9,600 bases of DNA. Source: Alphaproteobacteria bacterium. Its GTDB lineage: Bacteria > Pseudomonadota > Alphaproteobacteria > Rhizobiales > Beijerinckiaceae. The notes under the pieces were generated by a model. That model searched no databases. It was not told the DNA's origin and worked only from the letters and a program-made list of their open reading frames with translations. The first letter of the stretch is position 1. Each line of letters opens with the position of its first letter. The DNA lies in contig RFZR01000047.1 in the NCBI GenBank assembly GCA_009920595.1, forward strand, positions 1-9,600. Direction: 5' to 3'. This document shows, one piece after another, positions 1 through 6,581 of the stretch. The position numbers and the translations under genes were made by a program.

Positions 1-564
1 GCTGGCATTAAGGGCATGGACCCTGTGATGCATGAACAATTGACGCGTGATGAAATTGAGCGCGCGGAAAAAGATCCGAAATATCGTTTGAAGCTCAAGG
101 AAAGCACCGTGCGCATTCCTGAGCGCAAGCGTACCAAAGGCCCGCGTTATACGCCCTTGTCGCGTCGTCATGATCGCCCGAATGCGATTTTGTGGCTCGT
201 GCGCAATCATCCTGAATTGAAAGACGCGCAGATCATGCGTCTGGTTGGCACCACCAAATCCACCATTCAGCAGGTGAAAGATCGTACGCATTGGAATATC
301 GCGCAATTGCAGCCGATGGATCCGGTGACTTTAGGTCTTTGCTCGCAAATCGATCTTGATTTTGAAGTCAATCGTTCGTCGAAAGATAAGACGGTTCAAC
401 CGGCTGAAGCGGCGCATACTCTGTTGCCGGCCGAAGTCACGACGGCCAAAGAAACGCTTGAGCCTTTCGCAGGGTTCACAACTCAAGAAGCCGAAGTCAG
501 CGAAGAAAAGATCGACGTCGACTCAGTTTTTGCCAAGCTTAAGCAACTTAAGAACGACGACTGA
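1..564 (+). CDS. trcR: TrcR-like cell-cycle transcriptional regulator (DUF1013), 5'-truncated by the window edge
   Basis: The frame is open from base 1, so the gene begins outside the window. The first in-frame ATG (base 16) is internal, because the preceding residues AGIKG plus MDP fit the conserved GIKG(L/M)DPV block of DUF1013 proteins. About 187 residues are visible. Family members have a short N-terminal part before this block, which I estimate at 40-50 residues and which is missing here. Visible parts are a charged segment (TRDEIERAEKDP), a basic stretch (RIPERKRTKGPRYTPLSRRHDRP), then a helix-turn-helix-like core (ILWLVRNHPELKDAQIMRLVG, TTKSTIQQVKDRTHWN) and the conserved PMDPVTLGLCSQIDLD. 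The tail is acidic and variable and ends in a short Lys-rich helix. Alphaproteobacterial members are annotated as cell-cycle regulators; DNA binding here is inferred from the HTH-like core. A strong terminator follows, so it is transcribed separately from pal. Confidence 0.88.
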   Translation, partial: AGIKGMDPVMHEQLTRDEIERAEKDPKYRLKLKESTVRIPERKRTKGPRYTPLSRRHDRPNAILWLVRNHPELKDAQIMRLVGTTKSTIQQVKDRTHWNIAQLQPMDPVTLGLCSQIDLDFEVNRSSKDKTVQPAEAAHTLLPAEVTTAKETLEPFAGFTTQEAEVSEEKIDVDSVFAKLKQLKNDD

Positions 565-597
565 TTTTTTTCCGCTCCTGCGCGTGATCTTTCATTG

Positions 598-624
598 AGA
601 CCCGGCACTGCCGGGTCTTTTTTT
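598..624 (+). terminator. Rho-independent terminator after trcR
   Basis: A 9-bp perfect stem (598-606 with 610-618, core GACCCGGC/GCCGGGTC) with a 3-base ACT loop is followed directly by a run of T to base 624. It lies 34 bases after the trcR stop codon. This is a textbook intrinsic terminator and separates trcR from the pal unit. Confidence 0.93.
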
Positions 625-649
625 GTTAACACTTCATTCACTATGAAAT

Positions 650-664
650 TTTACTTTTGATTAA
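650..664 (+). promoter_or_regulatory. Possible CtrA-like site, copy 1 (TTTA-N7-TTAA)
   Basis: TTTA, seven bases, then TTAACC. The alphaproteobacterial CtrA consensus is TTAA-N7-TTAA(C), so this has one mismatch in the first half. The AT-rich spacer makes chance matches fairly likely, and binding is not shown. A second copy with the same mismatch lies at 746-760. Confidence 0.22.
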
Positions 665-706
665 CCATAGCGACGCATCCATCGCGTGCCCTCAAAAAGG
701 CCTTAT

Positions 707-735
707 TTGACTTCATTTCAGGAACGCTCTGTTAA
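707..735 (+). promoter_or_regulatory. Candidate sigma-70 promoter for pal
   Basis: TTGACT at 707-712 is a good -35 element (five of six bases of TTGACA). With a 17-base spacer the -10 position is TGTTAA at 730-735, which is weak (three of six bases). A strong -35 with a loose -10 is common in Alphaproteobacteria. A promoter is expected here because the preceding terminator isolates pal from trcR, but the exact site is uncertain. Confidence 0.3.
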
Positions 736-745
736 CCAACACGGC

Positions 746-760
746 TTTAGATCGACTTAA
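746..760 (+). promoter_or_regulatory. Possible CtrA-like site, copy 2 (TTTA-N7-TTAA)
   Basis: This has the same arrangement as at 650-664: TTTA, seven bases, TTAA. It lies 30 bases before the pal start codon and just downstream of the candidate promoter, a position where a bound regulator could act. It is a sequence match only. Confidence 0.22.
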
Positions 761-789
761 ATTGTAATTGTTTTTTTGGAGCAGGCAGA

Positions 790-1296
790 ATGCTTGAGGG
801 ATTGGCTTCGGTAAGAGCGTTGAAATTTGCAGTCGCGGTGGGTGCCGCGCTTTTTCTGGCCGCGTGCGCCAATGATAAAGCGACGACAGGTGCAGGCGAT
901 CTCGCAAGCCTTGGTGGCGGTTCGGCAACGCCGGGCAGCTCACAGGATTTCCAAGAGAATGTCGGTGATCGCGTTCTCTTTGAGACAGACTCCTCAGATC
1001 TGACAGCGGTAGCCACGGCAACGCTCGATAAGCAAGCACAGTGGCTCAATCAATATGGCAGCTACAAGATTACGATCGATGGCCATGCCGACGAACGCGG
1101 CACGCGTGAATACAACTTCGCGCTTGGTCAGCGTCGTGCGCAAACGACACGCGACTATCTCGTTTCGAAAGGTGTTGCCGCATCACGTCTGTCGACAAAG
1201 AGTTGGGGTAAAGAAAAGCCCGTGGCGGTATGCGACGACATTTCATGCTGGTCACAAAATCGTCGCGCTGTGACAACACTTTCAGGTGGAAACTGA
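790..1296 (+). CDS. pal: Pal, peptidoglycan-associated outer-membrane lipoprotein
   Basis: Pal is the outer-membrane lipoprotein of the Tol-Pal system. It binds peptidoglycan and TolB and helps the outer membrane constrict at division. The 168-residue product starts at ATG 790, preceded by GGAG at 778-781 with an 8-base spacing. A lipoprotein signal peptide ends in the lipobox LAAC, giving Cys26 as the lipidated residue. A short Gly/Ser/Thr-rich tether (about 30-55) leads to the OmpA-like domain (about 58-165), which contains GHADERGTREYN (98-109), the LGQRRA helix and the NRRAV motif (157-161). These are peptidoglycan-binding signatures of the family. Cys148 and Cys153, in CDDISCW, could form a disulphide. 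Length is normal. Next comes cpoB, the usual neighbour, but tolB is not immediately upstream as it is in most relatives. Confidence 0.96.
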   Translation: MLEGLASVRALKFAVAVGAALFLAACANDKATTGAGDLASLGGGSATPGSSQDFQENVGDRVLFETDSSDLTAVATATLDKQAQWLNQYGSYKITIDGHADERGTREYNFALGQRRAQTTRDYLVSKGVAASRLSTKSWGKEKPVAVCDDISCWSQNRRAVTTLSGGN

Positions 1297-1348
1297 TCAC
1301 GCGCCGGAGTTGATGCGACGGGTTCATCCGTTGCTTTAATCAGATTGC

Positions 1349-1380
1349 CGGCGCGGGCTCTTCCCGCGCCGTTATTGTTT
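1349..1380 (+). terminator. GC-rich hairpin between pal and cpoB, possible attenuating terminator
   Basis: A perfect 9-bp GC-only stem (1349-1357 with 1363-1371) has a CTCTT loop and is followed by TTATTGTTT, a T-rich but interrupted tract. It could terminate part of the transcripts after pal, or act as a 3' stabiliser of pal mRNA. Both would give more Pal than CpoB. Bases 1300-1307 (CGCGCCGG), just after the pal stop, are exactly complementary to 1348-1355, so an alternative fold is possible. Confidence 0.55.
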
Positions 1381-1397
1381 CGAGAAGTGAGTTGATT

Positions 1398-2189
1398 ATG
1401 ATGACGCGAGTCCTGACCTTTCCGTTTGTTGTGACGGTGTTGATCAGCCTGTCATCGCTGGCGCTTGCGCAAGACGCCCCCTCTGAGAGTGATTATGTCG
1501 TCCGGATCAATCGACTTGAAGCGCAAATTCGACAATTGTCGGGGCAGCTCGAAGAATTACAATTTGCCAATAAGAAACTCGAAGAGACATTAAAGAAATT
1601 CGAGCAAGATGTTGAAATGCGTTTTCAAGACATGAAAGCGCAACCGGCTGCACCACAAAAATCAGGCGCGAGTGACACGACAAGTTCTGGTCCGTTAAAT
1701 CTTGTTGCGCCTTCAAAATCGGGGGCAGCGCCATCAGGCAATTCAGGAACGCTTGCAGCGCAAGCAGCAAATGCCAAACAACAACCGGCAGAACCTGCAA
1801 AGCCTGCGGATGCGAAATCCACTTTGGCGCAAGCGAAGGCTGCATTTTCAGCAGGTAATTTTGATGAGTCAGGACGCCTCGCGCGTGAGCTCATTCAATC
1901 CTATCCGAAAAATCCACTTGTTCCCGAAGCGATGATTGTTTCGGGCGATAGCGACTATCGCTTGAAGCGTTTTCCAGAGTCCGCGCAAACCTATCTGAAG
2001 CTGGCACAGACTTATGGCAACGCGAAGCAAGCGCCTTTAGCCTTTGCAAAGCTTGGCGATGCGCTTGTAAGCATGGGTCAAAAGACTCAGGCCTGCGCCA
2101 CCTTTGGTGAATTTGCGAAACGTTATCCCGAGGCGGATGCGGCTTTGAAGTCGCGTGTTGAGAAAGCGCAGAAGGGGGCGGGCTGTTGA
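1398..2189 (+). CDS. cpoB: CpoB/YbgF, periplasmic Tol-Pal coordinator with coiled coil and TPR domain
   Basis: CpoB links the Tol-Pal machine to peptidoglycan synthesis during outer-membrane constriction (role known from E. coli). I prefer ATG 1398 because GAGAAG/AAGTGAG lies at 1382-1391. ATG 1401 and an upstream in-frame TTG at 1392 are alternatives. The 263-residue product has a Sec signal peptide (about 1-24, cleavage after LALA), then a predicted coiled coil (about 31-80, heptad-like LEAQIRQLSGQLEELQ). A long Ala/Pro/Ser/Gly linker follows (about 81-140). The TPR region (about 141-255) includes AKAAFSAGNFDES, LIQSYPKNPLVPEA and FAKLGDALVSMGQKTQACATF, which match the YbgF family pattern. 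The coiled coil normally drives trimerisation. Its last bases overlap the tilS start, suggesting coupled translation. Confidence 0.93.
   Translation: MMTRVLTFPFVVTVLISLSSLALAQDAPSESDYVVRINRLEAQIRQLSGQLEELQFANKKLEETLKKFEQDVEMRFQDMKAQPAAPQKSGASDTTSSGPLNLVAPSKSGAAPSGNSGTLAAQAANAKQQPAEPAKPADAKSTLAQAKAAFSAGNFDESGRLARELIQSYPKNPLVPEAMIVSGDSDYRLKRFPESAQTYLKLAQTYGNAKQAPLAFAKLGDALVSMGQKTQACATFGEFAKRYPEADAALKSRVEKAQKGAGC
2172..2178 (+). promoter_or_regulatory. Strong ribosome-binding site deciding the TTG start of tilS
   Basis: AAGGGGG within the last codons of cpoB lies 7 bases before TTG 2186. This purine-rich site supports TTG as the tilS initiator even though TTG is a weak start codon. The overlap TTGA (2186-2189) contains both the tilS start and the cpoB stop, typical of translational coupling. 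Confidence 0.6.
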
Positions 2190-3244
2190 AAAAGTCTCGG
2201 CAGCTTCCGAAAGTCGAACCGCTTGGCGCGGATGAAGTGCGTGCGTTACTCGCGCCGATTGAATCTGAAAAACACGTTTTGCTTGCCGTTTCCGGTGGTG
2301 CGGATTCTCTTGCCTTGCTCATCGTCACGGCACGGTGGGCCAAAGAAAAACATGGCGCGCGACCGCGCGTGGCTGTCGCAAGTGTTGATCATGGGTTGCG
2401 TACTGAGGCGGCGGAAGAGGCTGCTATGGTGGGGCGCGTGGCCGCAAACCTCGGCCTTTCGCATGTGATTTTGAAATGGGATGGCGAAAAGCCGACACAA
2501 GGCATTCAAGAAGCCGCGCGGAATGCGCGCTATCGTTTATTGTCTGACCATGCGAAAGCGCTTGGCGCGCGTGTGATCTTAACCGGTCATCATGCTGACG
2601 ATCAGGCCGAAACCGTGCTCTTACGTCTTGCTGCGGGTTCGGGCCTGTCAGGTCTTGCGGGTATGGCGAGTGAAACGCCTTTGCAAGGCGACCATATTCT
2701 TTTCCGTCCCTTTTTGGCGATTTCGGGTGTGCGTTTGCGCGCGACTGTGACGGCAGCCGGCCTCTCGCCGATTGAAGATCCCTCTAATGTGAACCAACGC
2801 TTTGCGCGGCCACGTTTGCGCTCGGCCGCGGATGTTTTGAGCCGCGAGGGACTCGATACAGCGCGACTCATGCGTTTTGCCGAACGGATGCGCCGCGCGG
2901 ACGAGGCGCTTGAGGCGGTTGTTGAAGATGCGGAACGCGCGCTTAGGATCCCTTCTACCTCTGGTGAACGCTTCACGCCGGGCGTTTTGTCGCGGCCGCC
3001 GGAGATTGGAATCAGGCTGATCGGGGCCGCCATTCGCCGGGTTTCAAACGGGGCTGCATTAGAGCTTAACCGCCTCGAAGCGCTTCACGCAGCGCTCAGT
3101 GACGCGTTAAGGGCCGGAAAATCGCTTCAAAGGTCGCTTGGCGGGGCCATTATCGCGCTGGATCGACAGGGCGGTATTACAGTTTCGAGAGAACCGCCGC
3201 GTCGTTCCCGTCTTTCCCTTGGCAAGGGCACATCGGGTGCTTAA
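2186..3244 (+). CDS. tilS: TilS, tRNA(Ile)-lysidine synthetase
   Basis: TilS uses ATP and lysine to convert the wobble cytidine of the CAU-anticodon tRNA-Ile to lysidine, changing both codon reading (AUA) and charging identity. It is a cytoplasmic enzyme and is essential in most bacteria. The 352-residue product shows the N-type ATP pyrophosphatase P-loop SGGADS (36-41), VASVDHGLR (64-72), the conserved NARYRLL (113-119), GHHADDQAET (134-143), and DPSN...RPRLR (198-212). These are the hallmark motifs of the catalytic domain. The C-terminal part (about 215-345) is less conserved and corresponds to the tRNA-recognition region. Start is TTG 2186, supported by AAGGGGG upstream. All catalytic motifs are present. 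It sits between cpoB and ftsH, as in many Alphaproteobacteria. Confidence 0.94.
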   Translation: MKKSRQLPKVEPLGADEVRALLAPIESEKHVLLAVSGGADSLALLIVTARWAKEKHGARPRVAVASVDHGLRTEAAEEAAMVGRVAANLGLSHVILKWDGEKPTQGIQEAARNARYRLLSDHAKALGARVILTGHHADDQAETVLLRLAAGSGLSGLAGMASETPLQGDHILFRPFLAISGVRLRATVTAAGLSPIEDPSNVNQRFARPRLRSAADVLSREGLDTARLMRFAERMRRADEALEAVVEDAERALRIPSTSGERFTPGVLSRPPEIGIRLIGAAIRRVSNGAALELNRLEALHAALSDALRAGKSLQRSLGGAIIALDRQGGITVSREPPRRSRLSLGKGTSGA

Positions 3245-3311
3245 ATAGAAGGCCTGAAACCCGCGCGCGAGTGAGCGTGCCTTGGGTCCGAGAAAGGCCA
3301 GTGCTGTTCCC

Positions 3312-5048
3312 ATGAATCCGAATGTGCGCAATTTTGCCCTTTGGGTGATTATCTTTTTGTTGGTCCTCGCGCTGGTTACCTTGTTCCAGAGCCCCGGCTC
3401 TCGGAATGGCGCCCAGGATCTGAGCTACAGCCAATTTCTCTCTGATGTGGATCAAGGCCGCATCGCGGGTGTGACCATTTCCGGTAATGACATCACCGGC
3501 ACATTGACCGATGGTCGTCCCTTCGCAACTTACGCGCCGAATGACCCGACCTTAGTGTCGCGCTTGTCATCGAAGGGTGTGAATTTTGCCGCGAAACCGC
3601 CAAGCGAGGGTATGCCTTGGTATCTTGCTTTGCTGGTGAATTGGTTGCCGCTGATTGTGGTGATGGCTGCGTGGTTCTTCCTCTCTCGTCAGATGCAGGG
3701 CGCGAATGGCCGTGCGATGGGCTTTGGTAAATCAAAAGCCAAGATGCTTTCCGAAGCACATGGCCGTGTGACATTCTCGGATGTCGCTGGCGTTGATGAA
3801 GCGAAAGAAGATCTCGAAGAGATTGTTGAGTTTCTTCGTGATCCACAAAAATTCCAACGCCTCGGCGGTCGTATTCCGCGCGGCGTGTTGCTTGTGGGTC
3901 CTCCGGGCACGGGTAAGACTCTGCTTGCTCGCGCCATTGCGGGCGAAGCGAATGTGCCTTTCTTCACAATCTCTGGTTCTGACTTCGTTGAAATGTTCGT
4001 CGGCGTCGGCGCATCCCGTGTGCGCGACATGTTTGAACAAGCAAAGAAGAACGCACCGTGCATCATCTTCATCGACGAAATCGATGCGGTGGGTCGTCAT
4101 CGTGGCGCAGGCCTTGGCGGCGGCAATGACGAGCGTGAACAGACGCTCAATCAATTGCTTGTCGAGATGGATGGTTTTGAAGCCAATGAAGGCATCATCC
4201 TGATTGCGGCGACGAACCGTCCGGATGTTCTTGATCCTGCATTGCTGCGACCCGGTCGTTTCGATCGCCAGATCGTTGTGCCCAATCCCGATGTGCAAGG
4301 CCGCGAGAAGATTTTGAAGGTGCATGTGCGCAAAGTGCCGCTCGCACCCGATGTGGATCTTAAAGTCGTAGCGCGCGGAACGCCTGGCTTCTCGGGTGCT
4401 GATTTGATGAATCTCGTCAACGAAGCAGCATTGCTTGCTGCGCGTCGTGGCAAGCGCATTGTGACGATGATGGTGATGCAATTGCCCGAGCGCGATAAGC
4501 TCTCGATGTCGCTTGAACAAATGACATCGCGCTTGGCCATCATGATGGGTGGTCGTGTTGCTGAGGAACAAATCTTTGGCAAAGAGAAGGTCACTTCGGG
4601 TGCGGCCTCAGACATTGAACAAGCAACGCGTCTCGCGCGGATGATGGTGACGAAATGGGGTTTCTCGCCCGAGCTCGGTACCGTCTCTTATGGTGAAAAT
4701 CAGGATGAAGTCTTCTTAGGCATGTCGGTTGCCCGCACACAAAATGTGTCGGAAGCCACAGCACAGAAAATCGACTCTGAAATTCGTCGTCTTGTCGAGG
4801 CTGGTTACAAAGAAGCGCAGCGCATTCTTACCGATCGCGCGGCCGATCTTGAAACGCTCGCGCAAGGTCTTCTCGAATATGAGACGCTCTCGGGTGATGA
4901 GATCCGTGATCTTCTTGATGGCAAGCCGCCTTTGCGTGAAAGCGGTGATGGTGGCGCAACGAAGGCTTCGTCTGCCGTTCCGACCGCAGGCAAAGGCCGT
5001 CCGCGTCCAGAGCCTGATGCGGGTATGGAGCCGCAACCAAGCGCATGA
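3312..5048 (+). CDS. ftsH: FtsH, membrane AAA+ zinc metalloprotease, lacking the HExxH protease motif through an in-frame deletion
   Basis: FtsH is normally a hexameric inner-membrane protease that degrades damaged membrane proteins and regulators. I chose ATG 3312 because MNPNVRNFALWVII matches family N termini. A TTG at 3282 is unlikely. The ribosome-binding site is weak (AGAAAGG at 3291-3297, 14 bases away). Visible parts: TM1 (about 7-25), periplasmic domain (about 35-100), TM2 (about 104-125), Walker A GPPGTGKT (196-203), pore FVG (229-231), Walker B FIDEID (253-258), and second region of homology TNRPDVLDPALLRPGR (301-316) with Arg313 and Arg316. After KRIVTM (386) the protein jumps to MVMQLPERDKLSM. 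About 60 residues, including HEAGH and the ATIIPRG strand, are absent. The rest is normal, including Asp434 of SGAASDIEQAT, the usual third zinc ligand. At 578 residues it is about 60 short of the usual 640. ATPase function looks intact, while proteolysis should be lost. Confidence 0.95.
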   Translation: MNPNVRNFALWVIIFLLVLALVTLFQSPGSRNGAQDLSYSQFLSDVDQGRIAGVTISGNDITGTLTDGRPFATYAPNDPTLVSRLSSKGVNFAAKPPSEGMPWYLALLVNWLPLIVVMAAWFFLSRQMQGANGRAMGFGKSKAKMLSEAHGRVTFSDVAGVDEAKEDLEEIVEFLRDPQKFQRLGGRIPRGVLLVGPPGTGKTLLARAIAGEANVPFFTISGSDFVEMFVGVGASRVRDMFEQAKKNAPCIIFIDEIDAVGRHRGAGLGGGNDEREQTLNQLLVEMDGFEANEGIILIAATNRPDVLDPALLRPGRFDRQIVVPNPDVQGREKILKVHVRKVPLAPDVDLKVVARGTPGFSGADLMNLVNEAALLAARRGKRIVTMMVMQLPERDKLSMSLEQMTSRLAIMMGGRVAEEQIFGKEKVTSGAASDIEQATRLARMMVTKWGFSPELGTVSYGENQDEVFLGMSVARTQNVSEATAQKIDSEIRRLVEAGYKEAQRILTDRAADLETLAQGLLEYETLSGDEIRDLLDGKPPLRESGDGGATKASSAVPTAGKGRPRPEPDAGMEPQPSA

Positions 5049-5076
5049 TGCGAATGAAGCTCTGCACTTAAGCTTT

Positions 5077-5103
5077 AAACGCCCGGGACCCCCGGGCGTT
5101 TTT
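5077..5103 (+). terminator. Rho-independent terminator after ftsH
   Basis: A 10-bp perfect stem (5078-5087 with 5091-5100, AACGCCCGGG/CCCGGGCGTT) and ACC loop are followed by T to base 5103. It lies about 30 bases after the ftsH stop. It ends the pal-cpoB-tilS-ftsH unit, so glmM probably needs its own promoter in 5104-5226, where I see no convincing -35/-10 pair. Confidence 0.94.
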
Positions 5104-5226
5104 GCATTCAGCCTTTGTTCAGACCTTCTCTGTAAAAAATCGTCGTCAAATGTGACGGGCGCGATGCTTGGCGTTTGGGTGTTCGTGCTTTAGGTGTCGC
5201 GGTCGTATGAGGAGCGTGGTCCTGTC

Positions 5227-6573
5227 ATGGCGCGTAAATATTTCGGAACTGATGGTGTTCGCGGCAAAGCGAATGCGGTGATTACCCCTGATCTCGCTTT
5301 GCGGGTGGGGCAGGCGGCAGGGCTTGTGTTCCGCCGTGGCCAGCATCGTAATCGTGTGGTGATCGGCAAGGATACACGGCTTTCCGGTTATATGATCGAA
5401 ACGGCCCTCGTTGCGGGATTTACCTCTGTGGGTATGGATGTGCTGTTGCTTGGCCCCATGCCGACGCCGGCGGTGGCGATGCTTACACGCTCCATGCGCG
5501 CGGATCTTGGTGTGATGATCTCCGCCTCGCATAATGCCTATGAAGACAATGGCATCAAACTCTTTGATCCCGATGGCTTTAAATTATCAGATGAAACCGA
5601 GCGCGAGATTGAAGCGCTGATTGATGGCGACATTCTCTCGAAACTTGCTGCACCCGCAGCGCTTGGTCGTGCGAAGCGCATTGAAAGCGTGCATGCGCGC
5701 TATATTGAATTTGCGAAACGCACTTTGCCGCGTGCGTTGGACCTTGATGGACTTCGCGTTGTGATCGATTGCGCCAATGGCGCAGCATACAAAGTTGCAC
5801 CAGAAGCCTTGTGGGAATTGGGTGCCGAAGTTTTTCCGATTGGAATTGAGCCGGATGGGTTCAACATCAACAAGGATGTCGGCTCCACCGCGCCGAATGC
5901 GGTGATCAATAAAGTCCGTGAGATGCGTGCCGATATCGGCATCGCGCTAGATGGTGATGCGGATCGCGTGATCATTGTGGATGAAAAGGGCCAAGTGGTT
6001 GATGGCGATCAGTTGATGGCGGTGATTGCGAAAAGCTGGCGCGATGATGGTCGTCTTTCTAAGCCGGGTGTGGTCGCCACCATCATGTCCAATCTCGGTT
6101 TAGAGCGGTACCTCGATTCCCTCGGCCTCTCGCTGCAACGCACCGCTGTAGGTGACCGTTATGTGCTCGAACATATGCGTGAGCATGGTTATAATCTCGG
6201 TGGTGAACAATCAGGTCATATGATCCTGTCTGATTTCTCGACAACGGGTGACGGGCTTGTGGCCGCGCTTCAAGTTCTCGCAATGGTCAAAAAACTAGAG
6301 CGCCCGGTGAGTGAAGTTTGCCATCTCTTCGATCCTCTGCCGCAGATTCTGAAGAATGTTCGCTATAAATCGGGCCAACCTTTAAAAGATAAGCGTGTTG
6401 TTGAGGCCATTGCGTCAACACAGGCGACATTGGGAGATCGCGGCCGTCTTGTCATTCGTCCGTCCGGTACAGAGCCCGTCATTCGCGTAATGGCGGAAGG
6501 CGATGACCGCGTGCTCGTTGAAAAAGCGGTTGACGATGTCGTGAGTGCGCTCACAAGCGTGGCGGCGTATTGA
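5227..6573 (+). CDS. glmM: GlmM, phosphoglucosamine mutase
   Basis: GlmM converts glucosamine-6-phosphate to glucosamine-1-phosphate, the step before UDP-GlcNAc, which feeds peptidoglycan and lipid A synthesis in the cytoplasm. The 448-residue length is typical. ATG 5227 is chosen because MARKYFGTDGVRG is the family N terminus; an in-frame GTG at 5194 adds unconserved residues. TGAGGAG at 5208-5214 is a plausible but distant ribosome-binding site. Four signature sites are present: phosphoserine loop ISASHNAYEDNG with Ser101, metal loop DGDADR (242-247) with Asp242, Asp244 and Asp246, sugar-binding GGEQSGH (325-331), and phosphate-binding RPSGTEP (411-417). Activity in the family requires phosphorylation of the active serine. 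It follows ftsH, as usual in Proteobacteria, but a terminator lies between. The stop codon is only 83 bases from the serC start. Confidence 0.96.
   Translation: MARKYFGTDGVRGKANAVITPDLALRVGQAAGLVFRRGQHRNRVVIGKDTRLSGYMIETALVAGFTSVGMDVLLLGPMPTPAVAMLTRSMRADLGVMISASHNAYEDNGIKLFDPDGFKLSDETEREIEALIDGDILSKLAAPAALGRAKRIESVHARYIEFAKRTLPRALDLDGLRVVIDCANGAAYKVAPEALWELGAEVFPIGIEPDGFNINKDVGSTAPNAVINKVREMRADIGIALDGDADRVIIVDEKGQVVDGDQLMAVIAKSWRDDGRLSKPGVVATIMSNLGLERYLDSLGLSLQRTAVGDRYVLEHMREHGYNLGGEQSGHMILSDFSTTGDGLVAALQVLAMVKKLERPVSEVCHLFDPLPQILKNVRYKSGQPLKDKRVVEAIASTQATLGDRGRLVIRPSGTEPVIRVMAEGDDRVLVEKAVDDVVSALTSVAAY
6530..6558 (+). promoter_or_regulatory. Possible serC promoter with palindrome, inside the glmM 3' end
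   Basis: TTGACG at 6530-6535 resembles a -35 element. The inverted repeat GTGAG-N4-CTCAC at 6541-6554 lies in what would be the spacer. The -10 region (around 6551-6558) is poor. A transcript starting near 6563 would include the whole serC leader, which makes the position attractive. The bases also encode the last GlmM residues, so coding constraint could explain them. Confidence 0.2.
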
Positions 6574-6581
6574 CGGCGCGA

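Noticed and set aside
565..571. T-run directly after the trcR stop as a terminator
   Set aside because: No hairpin precedes it; the real terminator is at 598-624.
1618..1820. Repetitive Ala/Pro/Gln/Ser-rich DNA in cpoB as a possible repeat expansion
   Set aside because: A low-complexity linker between coiled coil and TPR domain is normal for CpoB/YbgF proteins, and no regular repeat unit is visible.
3251..3299. GGCCT/AGGCC pairing that could hide the ftsH ribosome-binding site
   Set aside because: Only 5 bp across a 39-base loop; expected by chance.
3281..3313. Possible heat-shock (RpoH) promoter CTTGGG...CCCAT before ftsH
   Set aside because: The spacing between the two boxes is about 21 bases, longer than normal for sigma-32 promoters, and the -10-like box overlaps the ftsH start codon.
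3732..4571. Long open frame on the minus strand inside ftsH
   Set aside because: It runs antisense to a strongly conserved gene, contains many His/Arg/Thr residues as expected from a reverse-frame shadow, and resembles no known protein.
5104..5226. Promoter for glmM, for example TTGGCG at 5168 with TAGGTG at 5191
   Set aside because: The -10 matches only two of six bases. A promoter is expected after the ftsH terminator, but no site is convincing enough to annotate.
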